From: Streptomyces sp. SCSIO 75703
Lineage (GTDB): Bacteria; Actinomycetota; Actinomycetes; Streptomycetales; Streptomycetaceae
DNA: 64,000 bases
Direction: 5' to 3'
NCBI RefSeq assembly: GCF_036607905.1
Contig: NZ_CP144555.1
Span: forward strand, 4,092,001-4,156,000
The notes below the pieces were generated by a model. It saw only the letters and a list, made by a program, of their open reading frames with translations, did not search any database and had not been told where the DNA came from. The position numbers were made by a program, and so were the translations under genes. Shown piece by piece: positions 1 to 8,395 of the stretch (positions are counted from its first letter, which is position 1; every line of letters begins with the position of its first letter).

Positions 1-986
1 GTGACGACCTTCATCGTCGAGCCCGGCGCGAGCGAGCCCTGGAAGGCGGTGTTGAAGCCGTGCCCGCCGTTGGCGACCGCGAGGATCTCGCCCGTCGAGG
101 CGCGCATCAGCACCACCGACGCCCGCTTCTTCCCGGCCACCTCCTTCTCCGCGGCGGCCTGCAGCGCCGGGTCCAGCGTGGTGCGGACGGTGCCCGGGGT
201 GCCCTTGCTCAGCTCCAGCACGGTCGTGTCCGGGGCCTCGTCCGCGGCGGACGAGGCGGCGGGCTTGCCGTCGCCCCCGGCCGGCTTGCCGCGCACGACG
301 CGCAGTTCGATCCCGGCGGTGCCGCCGGCCTGCTTGCCGTACTTCTCGCGCAGGGCGTCCAGGACGGTGCCGAGCGAGGGGTAGGTCCGCGCGGACAGTT
401 CCCCGCCGTCACGGTCCAGGGCGGTGACGGGCGGGGCGCCGGCCGCGCCGGTCACGAGCCGGTCGCCGTCCCTCAGTTCGGGGTGGACGACGTCCGGCCG
501 CCAGCCGACCCGCGGTTCGCCGTCGCCCTCGCGGCGCACGACGGTGAGCGCGCTCTCGTACGCCAGCGGCTTGGACGTCCCCTCGTACGTCACCGTCCCC
601 CGGACGGAGAACGGCACCTTGTCGCCGTCCGGGGTGCCCGGGGTGAGGGTGACGTCCGTGACGCGGGCGTCCTTGGCGTAGCCGGTGAGCTGGGCCTCGG
701 CCGCCTCGGCGTCGTCGGTGGCCTCGGCGGCCGCGGCCGTGTCGCCGCTCTGCCAGGCCGTCAGGAACCGCTCGGCGGTGGTGGTGACCTCCGCCGCGGA
801 CAGCGGACCGCTCTTCACCGCGTCCCCGGCCGCCGTCGACGCGGGCCGGGAGCCGTCCTCGGCGGCGCCCCCGCCCCACAGCGCGTACGCGCCGATGCCG
901 GCGCCGCCCACGACCACCGCGACCACGCCGCCGATGACGGCGGGTCTCGTCTTCCGCCGTTCGACGGCGGCCCTCCTGCTGCCCAC
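1..986 (-). CDS. Penicillin-binding protein, N-terminal part (cut by window edge)
   Basis: Cell-wall transpeptidase anchored in the membrane; only about 328 N-terminal residues are in the window. A single membrane segment (about residues 14-33) is followed by an NTF2-like MecA_N-type region, a PBP dimerisation region and the start of the transpeptidase domain. The active-site STMK tetrad (residues 323-326) lies at bases 9-20, so the SxN and KTG motifs are off the edge. I chose the GTG at 986, with GGAGG at 999-1003 (12-nt spacing). It is a close paralogue of the next gene downstream on the same strand, sharing domain order and the APGSTMK context. Family assignment is firm; the exact start is less so. 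Confidence 0.88.
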   Translation of the reverse strand, partial: MGSRRAAVERRKTRPAVIGGVVAVVVGGAGIGAYALWGGGAAEDGSRPASTAAGDAVKSGPLSAAEVTTTAERFLTAWQSGDTAAAAEATDDAEAAEAQLTGYAKDARVTDVTLTPGTPDGDKVPFSVRGTVTYEGTSKPLAYESALTVVRREGDGEPRVGWRPDVVHPELRDGDRLVTGAAGAPPVTALDRDGGELSARTYPSLGTVLDALREKYGKQAGGTAGIELRVVRGKPAGGDGKPAASSAADEAPDTTVLELSKGTPGTVRTTLDPALQAAAEKEVAGKKRASVVLMRASTGEILAVANGGHGFNTAFQGSLAPGSTMKVV

Positions 987-1069
987 TGACGTTCCGTTCC
1001 TCCACCCGCCCGGCGCCCCTGCGGCCCGGGTCCCTCGTCGTCCGCGCACACCCACGACGGACGACCACC

Positions 1070-1235
1070 CTAGGGCCTTTCGTTGGGATCACGCCGGGCT
1101 CGCGGGGTCCGGCACCGCGCCTCGCCGCGTTGTCGTCGGTTGTCAGGGCTCCGCCCTGCCGCCCTCCTCCGCCTTGCGATGCACGGCACCGGACCCCCCT
1201 CCCTGATCCGGCCTGATCCCAACGAAAGACCCTGG
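1070..1235. mobile_element. MITE-like repeat with terminal inverted repeats, long copy
   Basis: A non-coding element of about 166 bp lying between the two PBP genes. The left end begins CTAGGGCCTTTCGTTGGGAT and the right end is its inverted complement (1214-1235), matching at 20 of 22 positions. A second internal inverted pair involves GGGGTCCGG near 1105 and CCGGACCCC near 1190. A shorter, diverged copy with the same ends sits at 25525-25597. It has no open reading frame of its own. I infer a non-autonomous transposable or REP-like element; no transposase is visible in the window. Confidence 0.6.
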
Positions 1236-1345
1236 GGTCCCGCACGGAGCGGTCCACTCCGGACCGGGGGGCGCCGCGGCGGTCCGGCCCGGTCCGGACA
1301 CCCCGCGCGGCCGGGAAGCGGCGCCGGATGTCCGGATCGGGCCGG

Positions 1346-2977
1346 TCAGCCGGCCGCGCGCAGCACGTCCGCCACGATCGGGCCGGCCGTGTCGCCGCCG
1401 TGGCCGCCGGACTCGGACATGGCCGCCGCCGCGACGTCGTCGCGGAAGCCGGTGAACCAACTGTTGGACACCGCCTGGCCGTCCACCTCGGCGGAGCCCG
1501 TCTTGGCGCCGATGTCGCCGCTCAGCCCGGACATGGCCGTCCGGCCCGTGCCCTGGGTGGCCGTCAGCCGCATCATCTGCCGGAGCTGCGCGGCCGTCGC
1601 CGGGGGCAGGCCCTTGGCGGTGGCCGTCCGGCGGTCGTCCAGTCCGGGCGCGACCAGGTAGGGCTGGCGGAAGGTGCCGGTGATCGCGGTCGCCGTCACC
1701 GAGGCCATGGTGAGCGGGTTCATCTGCACCTGGCCCTGGCCGATGGCGTTGGCCGCCCGGTCGGGGCCCGCGGAGGCGGGGACGCTGCCGTCGAAGGACG
1801 CGATGCCGGTCTTCCAGTCGTCGCGGCCCAGCCCGAACCGCTCCCGGGCCTCCGCCGTCAGCGAGGCGTCCGTCAGCGGCTCCTCGTCGACGAGCTTGAT
1901 GAAGGCGGTGTTGCAGGAGCGCAGGAAACTGTCGGCCAGGGTGGCGCCCGGGTTCGCCGGCAGGCCCGTGAGGTTCTTGAAGGTCTGGCTCTGCCAGGTG
2001 GCGGTGTCGGGACAGGGCGCCGGACCGTTCATCGAGGTCACGCCGTTGTCGATGAGCATCGCCGCCGTGACGATCTTCATGGTGGAGCCGGGGGCCGCGG
2101 CGCCCTCGAAGGCCGCGTTGAAGCCGTCCGCGCGGTTGTTGGCGACGGCCAGCACCTCGCCCGTGCTCGGCTTGACGGCGACCACCGACGACTCGCCGTG
2201 GCGCTTGACCGCCGCCTCGGCCGCCGCCTGCGCCGTGGCGCTGATCGTCGTGCGCAGCTCGCCCGGCTTGCCGTCGGCCAGTGTCAGCAGCGGGGTGTCG
2301 GGGACCGTGCCCTCGTGCCGGATCACCAGCTCGACGCCAGGGGTGCCGCCCGCCCGCTCGCCGTACCGCTCGCGCAGCGTCTCCAGGACGGGGCCGAGGG
2401 AGGGGTACGTCCGCGCGGTCAGGACGGTGCCGTCGCGGCCGAGCGTCCTGACCGGCGGGGTCGTCGACTCGTCGGTGACCAGTGTGTCGCCCGGCGCCAG
2501 CTCGGGGTGGACGACGGAGGGCCGCCAGTCGACCAGGGGCCGGCCGCTGGTCCGCCCGCGCACCACGGTGAGCTTGCTCTCGTACGCCAGCGGCTTCGAG
2601 ACGCCCCCGTGGGACACCGTGGCCCGCACGGTGAACGGCACGGCCGCTCCGCTCACGCTCACCTCGCCGGGCGTGACCGTGAGGCCGGAGATGCGGGCGT
2701 CCTCGGCGTAGGCGGTCAGCAGCGCCTCGGCGGCCTCGGCGTTGTCGGTGTGGCCGGCGGCGGTCACCGCGTCGCCCTTCTCCCAGGCCGTGAAGAACCT
2801 CTCCGCCGTCTCCCGCACCTCGTCCGCGCTCGGCGGACCCGACGTCACGGACGCCGCCTCCGGCGTGCCCGTGCCCCCGTCCAGCGCCGACATGATCGTG
2901 TGGGCGCCGTACGCGGCACCGCCCACCATCGCGGTGAACACGCCGCCTATGACGGCGGCCCTCACCCCCCTGCCCAT
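1346..2977 (-). CDS. Penicillin-binding protein (class B-like transpeptidase)
   Basis: Membrane-anchored peptidoglycan transpeptidase of 543 residues. A membrane segment near residues 5-27 is followed by an NTF2-like MecA_N-type domain, a dimerisation domain and a complete transpeptidase domain with STMK (S298, K301), SCN (S354) and KTG (K492). I preferred the ATG at 2977 because GGGGAGGGG lies six bases upstream. An in-frame start at 3046 would add 23 residues, but that stretch contains a strong palindrome (3009-3033) and looks like untranslated leader. It is tandem to the partial PBP gene at 1-986 and probably duplicated from a common ancestor. MecA_N-type PBPs in other bacteria can have low beta-lactam affinity; nothing here proves that property. 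Confidence 0.92.
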   Translation of the reverse strand: MGRGVRAAVIGGVFTAMVGGAAYGAHTIMSALDGGTGTPEAASVTSGPPSADEVRETAERFFTAWEKGDAVTAAGHTDNAEAAEALLTAYAEDARISGLTVTPGEVSVSGAAVPFTVRATVSHGGVSKPLAYESKLTVVRGRTSGRPLVDWRPSVVHPELAPGDTLVTDESTTPPVRTLGRDGTVLTARTYPSLGPVLETLRERYGERAGGTPGVELVIRHEGTVPDTPLLTLADGKPGELRTTISATAQAAAEAAVKRHGESSVVAVKPSTGEVLAVANNRADGFNAAFEGAAAPGSTMKIVTAAMLIDNGVTSMNGPAPCPDTATWQSQTFKNLTGLPANPGATLADSFLRSCNTAFIKLVDEEPLTDASLTAEARERFGLGRDDWKTGIASFDGSVPASAGPDRAANAIGQGQVQMNPLTMASVTATAITGTFRQPYLVAPGLDDRRTATAKGLPPATAAQLRQMMRLTATQGTGRTAMSGLSGDIGAKTGSAEVDGQAVSNSWFTGFRDDVAAAAMSESGGHGGDTAGPIVADVLRAAG

Positions 2978-3008
2978 CGGCAGTCCCCTCCCCGTAGAGC
3001 CCCCGAAC

Positions 3009-3033
3009 GCTTTCTTGAACGCGTTCAGAAAGC
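3009..3033. promoter_or_regulatory. 25-bp near-perfect palindrome upstream of PBP gene
   Basis: Arms GCTTTCTTGAACG and CGTTCAGAAAGC are complementary apart from one extra T. The palindrome lies 32-56 bp upstream of the preferred PBP start at 2977. It could be a repressor operator or a 5' mRNA hairpin; no regulator is identified. Confidence 0.45.
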
Positions 3034-3119
3034 TGTGTGGCTCCACACTCTACGCACGGCCGGGGTGCCGTGGCGGGGACGTTTCCGGAGGGTGGCCGAA
3101 AGGAGATCGGCCACCGCCC

Positions 3120-4862
3120 TCACACCCAGGTGTCCAGCCACATCCGGGCCCGCCACGAGTCGAGCGGGATCGCCGTGCCCGTGTACAGCGGCCAGAAGTA
3201 GACGAAGTTCCAGGCGATCAGCAGGACCAGGACGCCCGCGCCGGTCGCCCCCACCGCCCGGCGGGTGTCGCCGCACCCCGGCCGGCCCGCGATCGCCCCC
3301 AGCAGCATCGCCACCGCCAGGCACAGGAAGGGCAGGAAGACGACGGCGTAGAAGAGGAAGATCGTGCGCTCCTGGTACAGGAACCAGGGCAGGTAGCCGG
3401 CGGCCAGACCGCAGGCGATGGCGCCCGCCCGCCAGTCACGGCGGAAGGCCCACCGCCACAGGACGTACAGCAGCGCGAAACACCCCACCCACCACAGCAG
3501 GGGCGTGCCGATCGCCAGCACCTCGCGGGCGCACTTCTCGCCCGCGTCCAGCGGGCAGCCGTCGGTGCCGGGGGCGGGGGACTCGTAGAAGTAGGAGACG
3601 GGACGGCCCAGGACCGGCCAGCTCCACGGGTTCGACTGGTACGTGTGCGGCGAGGTCAGGTTGGTGTGGAACTCGAAGACCTGCGTCTCGTAGTGCCACA
3701 GGCTGCGCCACCAGTCCGGGAGGAGCCAACTCCACGCGCCGCCCCGGCCGTCCGTCGCCGCCCAGTCGCGGTAGTAGCCGCCGGTGCCGTCGGCGGGGGA
3801 GAGGATCCAGCCCAGCCAGGACAGCACGTACGTGCCCACCGCCACCGGCACCGTCGACAGGAACGCCCAGCCCAGGTCGTACCGGACCACCGCCAGGTGC
3901 GGCCGGCGGGCCCCGGCCACCCGGCGCGTGCCCACGTCCCACAGCACGGCCATCACGCAGAAGGCGGCCAGGATGTACAGGCCGTTCCACTTGGTGCCGA
4001 TCGCCAGGCCCAGCATCAGCCCCGCGGCCCAGCGCCAGGGACGCGGCCCGAGCCGGGTCGTCTCGGCGACGCGCGTATCCGGGCGGGCCCGTCCGTCGGC
4101 GTCCACCGGCAGCGCGGCGGCGAGCCGGGCGCGGGCCCGGTCCCGGTCCACGACCAGGCAGCCGAAGGCGGCCAGCACGAAGAACATCAGCACGCTGTCC
4201 AGCAGCGCGGTGCGGCTCATCACGAAGTGCAGGCCGTCCACCGCCATCAGCGCGCCCGCCAGGCAGCCGAGGAAGGTGGAGCGGAACAGCCGCCGCCCGA
4301 TCCGGCAGAGCAGCAGCACCGAGGCCGTGCCGAGCAGCGCCGTCATGAACCGCCAGCCGAACGGGTCGAAGCCGAACACCAGCTCGCCGAGCCCGATCAC
4401 GTACTTGCCGACCGGCGGATGCACCACGTACGCCGCGTCCGCCGGGACGGGGACGTGCCCGCCGGAGTTCAGGATCAGGTCGTTGGCGTTCTTGTCCCAG
4501 TTGACCTCGAAACCGCGGTGGACCAGCGCCCACGCGTCCTTGGCGTAGTACGTCTCGTCGAATATCACCGCCTTGGGGCTGCCCAGGTTCCAGAACCGCA
4601 GCAGGCCCGCCACCAGCGTCACCAGCAGCGGACCGCCCCAGGCCGACCAGCGCGTGATCCGGCCGGCCGCGCCCTCGGACAGGCCGAGGAAGGCCCACAG
4701 CCGCGGTCCCGGCCGGGTGAACGGCGGCACCAGCCGGTCCCGCACGTCCTCCGTGGCCACCGGGGTGTGGCCGAAGCGGCGCAGCCGTTGCTGCCAGGGG
4801 GACGGCTCGTCGTGCGGGGCCTGGTCCTGGCGGGTGTCCGTGGCGGACGCGGTACTGGTCAC
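3120..4862 (-). CDS. pmt: Dolichyl-phosphate-mannose--protein mannosyltransferase (PMT family)
   Basis: A 580-residue polytopic membrane glycosyltransferase that moves mannose from polyprenyl-phosphate-mannose to Ser/Thr of exported proteins. The first membrane segment is followed by FDETYYAKDAW, the family's conserved acidic loop, then many hydrophobic segments and a GT39/PMT C-terminal part. The GTG start at 4862 leaves a 96-bp divergent spacing from rsmI. Actinobacterial PMTs glycosylate lipoproteins and secreted proteins, and the S. coelicolor homologue is known to be required for phage phiC31 infection. The next genes to the left are PBPs, so the group is envelope-related. Confidence 0.92.
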   Translation of the reverse strand: MTSTASATDTRQDQAPHDEPSPWQQRLRRFGHTPVATEDVRDRLVPPFTRPGPRLWAFLGLSEGAAGRITRWSAWGGPLLVTLVAGLLRFWNLGSPKAVIFDETYYAKDAWALVHRGFEVNWDKNANDLILNSGGHVPVPADAAYVVHPPVGKYVIGLGELVFGFDPFGWRFMTALLGTASVLLLCRIGRRLFRSTFLGCLAGALMAVDGLHFVMSRTALLDSVLMFFVLAAFGCLVVDRDRARARLAAALPVDADGRARPDTRVAETTRLGPRPWRWAAGLMLGLAIGTKWNGLYILAAFCVMAVLWDVGTRRVAGARRPHLAVVRYDLGWAFLSTVPVAVGTYVLSWLGWILSPADGTGGYYRDWAATDGRGGAWSWLLPDWWRSLWHYETQVFEFHTNLTSPHTYQSNPWSWPVLGRPVSYFYESPAPGTDGCPLDAGEKCAREVLAIGTPLLWWVGCFALLYVLWRWAFRRDWRAGAIACGLAAGYLPWFLYQERTIFLFYAVVFLPFLCLAVAMLLGAIAGRPGCGDTRRAVGATGAGVLVLLIAWNFVYFWPLYTGTAIPLDSWRARMWLDTWV

Positions 4863-4958
4863 CGCGCCATCGTAGGGAACCCGCCCCCGCGCGTCCCGCG
4901 CATGGCCCCGACCGGTCCGGTCGCGTCCCCGCCCGCGCGCCCCTGGGAGGATGGGCAC

Positions 4959-5807
4959 GTGACTGGAACCCTTGTACTGGCGGGCACCCCCATCGGCGAC
5001 GTCCGGGACGCCCCGCCCCGGCTCGCCGAGGAACTGGCCGGCGCCGACGTCGTCGCCGCCGAGGACACCCGGCGGCTGCGCCGGCTCACCCAGGCGCTCG
5101 GCGTCACGCCCCGCGGACGCGTCCTCTCCTACTTCGAGGGCAACGAGTCCGCCCGCACCCCGGAACTGGTCGAGGAGCTGGCCGGCGGAGCGCGGGTGCT
5201 GCTGGTCACCGACGCCGGGATGCCCTCGGTCTCCGACCCGGGCTACCGGCTGGTCGCCGCCGCGGTCGAGCGGGACGTACGGGTCACCGCCGTGCCCGGC
5301 CCCTCCGCCGTGCTCACCGCGCTCGCCCTCTCGGGCCTGCCGGTCGACCGGTTCTGCTTCGAGGGCTTCCTGCCGCGCAAGGCCGGCGAACGGCTCGGCC
5401 GGCTCCGCGAGGTCGCCGGCGAGCGGCGCACCCTCGTCTACTTCGAGGCCCCGCACCGGCTCGACGACACCCTCGCCGCAATGGCCGAGGTCTTCGGCGG
5501 CGGACGCCGGGCCGCCGTCTGCCGGGAGCTGACCAAGACGTACGAGGAGGTCCGGCGCGGCCCCCTCGCCGAGCTGGCCGACTGGGCCGCCGAGGGGGTG
5601 CGCGGCGAGATCACCGTGGTCGTCGAGGGGGCGCCGGAGCAGGACCCCGCCGAGATCGGTGCCGGGGAACTGGTGCGCCGGGTCCGGGCGCGCGAGGAGG
5701 CCGGGGAGCGCCGCAAGGAGGCCATCGCCGCGGTCGCCGCCGAGCTGGGGGTGCCCAAGCGGGACGTGTTCGACGCCGTGGTGGCGGCCAAGCACGCCGC
5801 CGGCTGA
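4959..5807 (+). CDS. rsmI: 16S rRNA (cytidine1402-2'-O)-methyltransferase
   Basis: A 282-residue SAM-dependent tetrapyrrole-methylase-fold enzyme that 2'-O-methylates C1402 of 16S rRNA at the decoding centre. The N-terminus TGTLVLAGTPIGDVRD matches the family's LYVVATPIGN region. EDTRRLRRLT, VLLVTDAGMPSVSDPGY and VTAVPGPSAVLTAL are the other signature blocks. The GTG at 4959 has GGGAGG eight bases upstream; the nearby ATG at 4951 is out of frame. It is divergent from pmt and heads a run of plus-strand RNA and housekeeping genes. Confidence 0.95.
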   Translation: MTGTLVLAGTPIGDVRDAPPRLAEELAGADVVAAEDTRRLRRLTQALGVTPRGRVLSYFEGNESARTPELVEELAGGARVLLVTDAGMPSVSDPGYRLVAAAVERDVRVTAVPGPSAVLTALALSGLPVDRFCFEGFLPRKAGERLGRLREVAGERRTLVYFEAPHRLDDTLAAMAEVFGGGRRAAVCRELTKTYEEVRRGPLAELADWAAEGVRGEITVVVEGAPEQDPAEIGAGELVRRVRAREEAGERRKEAIAAVAAELGVPKRDVFDAVVAAKHAAG

Positions 5808-5892
5808 GGGGGCGGGCACGGGCGCGCCGCCGCCGGCCGTCCGCGCGGCCCGCGGCCCGCGGCCCGCGGCCCGTGCCAAGGGATTCTCCCGG

Positions 5893-5932
5893 GCGGCCCA
5901 AGGGAGTCCCCGCGGCGGCCCAAGGGAGTCCC
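5893..5932. repeat. Short tandem repeat, 22-bp period
   Basis: Two exact 18-base copies of GCGGCCCAAGGGAGTCCC at 5893-5910 and 5915-5932, preceded by a degenerate third copy near 5874. They fill most of the gap between rsmI and the zinc-ribbon gene. Function unknown. Confidence 0.6.
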
Positions 5933-6071
5933 GGGGCCGGGACAAGGATGCGTTAAAACCGGGCCCGATGCCCCGCACAGGGGTGCGTCCTGGCCCGCCG
6001 AGGCGTCCACTGGACGACGGGGACGGACACCGTCCCGGGTCCACGGGGTCCAGCGGAAGCGGGAGCCGGAT

Positions 6072-6506
6072 ATGACAGCAGGAACCGGCAGGAGCGACGG
6101 GACCGGGCGCACCGGAACGCGCGCGGGCACCACCGCCGTCGTCCGGGAGTCGTACTCCTTCGTGTGCATGCGCTGCGGCAACGGCTGGGAGCAGTCGTAC
6201 GACATCGAGCACCACCGTGCCGCCGACGACCGCGTGCTCGTGCTCTGGGTCGCCGACGGGCACGTCGTGCCCTCACCGCTCAGCCGCCCCACGTGTTCCG
6301 TCTGCGGCGGCCACGTGGTGCGGATCATGCGGCCGGGGCGGGTCGCCTCGGTGCGCGGCGCCGGGCCCACGGCCCACCGGGTGCCCCCGGCCGGGCCGCT
6401 CCAGGTGCCCCGGGTGCCGGGCACGGCGGCAGCGGTGGGCGGGCACCGCGCCCACCACCTGCTGCGCCTGCTCCAGGCCCTCCACCTGGTCCGCAGGGCG
6501 GGCTGA
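6072..6506 (+). CDS. Zinc-ribbon hypothetical protein
   Basis: A 144-residue cytoplasmic protein of unknown role. Two CxxC pairs, CMRC (about residues 32-35) and CSVC (about 75-78), would form a zinc ribbon. The rest is basic and Pro/Arg-rich with no membrane segment. The ATG at 6072 has GGGAG at suitable distance. It sits between rsmI and tatD, 36 bp before the latter. The knuckle arrangement suggests nucleic-acid or protein binding, but I cannot assign a function. Confidence 0.75.
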   Translation: MTAGTGRSDGTGRTGTRAGTTAVVRESYSFVCMRCGNGWEQSYDIEHHRAADDRVLVLWVADGHVVPSPLSRPTCSVCGGHVVRIMRPGRVASVRGAGPTAHRVPPAGPLQVPRVPGTAAAVGGHRAHHLLRLLQALHLVRRAG

Positions 6507-6542
6507 CCACGGGCGGCCGGCGCCTTCCGTAGGATCGGGGGC

Positions 6543-7433
6543 ATGCCTTCGAACAGCCAGGGCGGCTCCGCGCGCGACGCCGCCCCGCCGCTCCCCGCGC
6601 CGCTGCGGGTGCCGGTCGCCGACTCCCACACCCACCTCGACATGCAGGCGGGCACCGTGGCCGAGGCGCTGGAGCGGGCCGCGTCGGTCGGGGTGACCAC
6701 GGTCGTCCAGGTCGGCTGCGACCTCGCCGGCTCGCGCTGGGCCGCCGACACCGCGGCGGAGTACGACGCCGTCCACGCCACCGTCGCCCTGCACCCCAAC
6801 GAGGCCCCGCGCATCGTGCACGGCGACCCCGACGGCCGGTCCCGGCAGGGCGCCCGGGAACCGGGCGGGGACGCCGCCCTCGACGAGGCCCTCGCCGAGA
6901 TCGACCGGCTGGCCGCGCTGGACCGGGTCAAGGGCGTCGGCGAGACCGGCCTCGACCACTTCCGCACCGGCCCGGAGGGCAGGGAGGCCCAGGAGCGCTC
7001 CTTCCGCGCCCACATCGAGATCGCCAAGCGGCACGGCAAGACGCTGGTCATCCACGACCGTGACGCCCACGAGGACGTGCTGCGCGTCCTCAAGGAGGAG
7101 GGCGCCCCCGAGCGGACCGTCTTCCACTGCTTCTCCGGCGACGCGGAGATGGCCCGCGTCTGCGCCCGCGCCGGCTACTACCTCTCCTTCGCGGGCAACG
7201 TCACCTTCAAGAACGCCGGGAACCTGCGCGAGGCCCTCGCGGTGGCCCCCGCGGAGCTGGTCCTCGTGGAGACCGACGCGCCCTTCCTCACCCCGGCGCC
7301 CTACCGGGGGCGGCCCAACGCCCCCTACCTGATCCCGGTGACGGTGCGGGCGATGGCCGCGGTGCGCGGCGTCGACGAGGACACCCTCGCCACGGCCCTC
7401 GCCGCCAACACCGCCCGCGCCTTCGGCTACTGA
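6543..7433 (+). CDS. tatD: TatD family metal-dependent deoxyribonuclease
   Basis: A 296-residue TIM-barrel metal hydrolase of the TatD nuclease family. The metal ligands are visible: HxH in DSHTHLD, Glu in KGVGETGLD, His in VIHDRDAH, His in VFHCFSGD and Asp in VETDAPFL. TatD enzymes act as 3'-5' exonucleases on DNA or RNA and are implicated in repair and quality control. It begins at the ATG at 6543 and is followed 94 bp later by ksgA. In mycobacteria an rpfB gene lies between these two; none is present here. Confidence 0.94.
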   Translation: MPSNSQGGSARDAAPPLPAPLRVPVADSHTHLDMQAGTVAEALERAASVGVTTVVQVGCDLAGSRWAADTAAEYDAVHATVALHPNEAPRIVHGDPDGRSRQGAREPGGDAALDEALAEIDRLAALDRVKGVGETGLDHFRTGPEGREAQERSFRAHIEIAKRHGKTLVIHDRDAHEDVLRVLKEEGAPERTVFHCFSGDAEMARVCARAGYYLSFAGNVTFKNAGNLREALAVAPAELVLVETDAPFLTPAPYRGRPNAPYLIPVTVRAMAAVRGVDEDTLATALAANTARAFGY

Positions 7434-7527
7434 GCGGGCCCGCTCCGCAGGAGGCGGCCCCCGCCCCGGCCGGCGGCGGCGTCGCGGCGCCCCGGGACCC
7501 CGCCCGCGCCCCGGCTACCCTTGCGGG

Positions 7528-8388
7528 GTGAGCAGCCCCACCCATGACGCCCTGCTGGGCCCCGCCGACATCCGCGACCTCGCGGCGGCCCTCGGCGTAC
7601 GCCCCACCAAACAGCGCGGTCAGAACTTCGTGATCGACGCGAACACGGTCCGCCGTATCGTCCGCACCGCCGAGGTGCGTCCCGACGACGTGGTGGTCGA
7701 GGTGGGACCGGGTCTCGGCTCGCTCACCCTGGCCCTGCTGGAGGCGGCCGACCGGGTGACCGCCGTCGAGATCGACGACATCCTCGCCGCCGCCCTGCCC
7801 GCCACCGTCGCCGCCCGGCTGCCGGAGCGCGCCGGGCGCTTCGCGCTGGTCCACTCCGACGCGATGCACGTCGCGGAGCTGCCCGGCCCGGCCCCCACCG
7901 CGCTCGTGGCGAACCTGCCGTACAACGTGGCCGTGCCCGTGCTGCTGCACATGCTGGAGACCTTCCCGAGCATCGAGCGCACCCTCGTCATGGTCCAGGC
8001 CGAGGTCGCCGACCGGCTCGCCGCGGGCCCCGGCTCCAAGGTGTACGGCGTCCCCTCGGTGAAGGCCGGCTGGTACGCGGAGGTCCGCCGGGCCGGCGCC
8101 ATCGGCCGCACCGTCTTCTGGCCCGCGCCGAACGTCGACAGCGGACTGGTCTCCCTGGTCCGCCGTGCCGAGCCGGTCGACACCACCGCCACCCGGGCCG
8201 AGGTGTTCGCCGTCGTCGACGCCGCCTTCGCCCAGCGCCGCAAGACGCTGCGGGCCGCCCTGGCCGGCTGGGCCGGGTCGGCCGCCGCCGCCGAGGCCGC
8301 CCTCGTCGCCGCCGGGGTGTCGCCGCAGGCGCGCGGGGAGTCGCTGACCGTGGAAGAGTTCGCGCGTATCGCCGAACACAAGGAGTGA
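7528..8388 (+). CDS. rsmA: 16S rRNA (adenine1518-N6/adenine1519-N6)-dimethyltransferase
   Basis: KsgA/RsmA of 286 residues, a Rossmann-fold methyltransferase that dimethylates two adenines near the 3' end of 16S rRNA during 30S maturation. GQNFVIDANTVRRIV is the family N-terminus, VVEVGPGLGSLTLALLE is the SAM-binding motif I, and NLPYNVAVP is the catalytic NLPY motif IV. It starts at a GTG and ends seven bases before the next gene, so it is very probably co-transcribed with ispE, an arrangement common in actinobacteria. Confidence 0.96.
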   Translation: MSSPTHDALLGPADIRDLAAALGVRPTKQRGQNFVIDANTVRRIVRTAEVRPDDVVVEVGPGLGSLTLALLEAADRVTAVEIDDILAAALPATVAARLPERAGRFALVHSDAMHVAELPGPAPTALVANLPYNVAVPVLLHMLETFPSIERTLVMVQAEVADRLAAGPGSKVYGVPSVKAGWYAEVRRAGAIGRTVFWPAPNVDSGLVSLVRRAEPVDTTATRAEVFAVVDAAFAQRRKTLRAALAGWAGSAAAAEAALVAAGVSPQARGESLTVEEFARIAEHKE

Positions 8389-8395
8389 CGAGCAA

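Noticed and set aside
1328..4348. 1006-codon open frame on the plus strand
   Set aside because: It runs antisense through a PBP gene and the pmt gene, with Arg/Pro-rich composition typical of GC-rich shadow frames.
5808..6071. Small RNA or gene after rsmI
   Set aside because: Only short repeats are seen; no conserved structure or coding frame can be supported.
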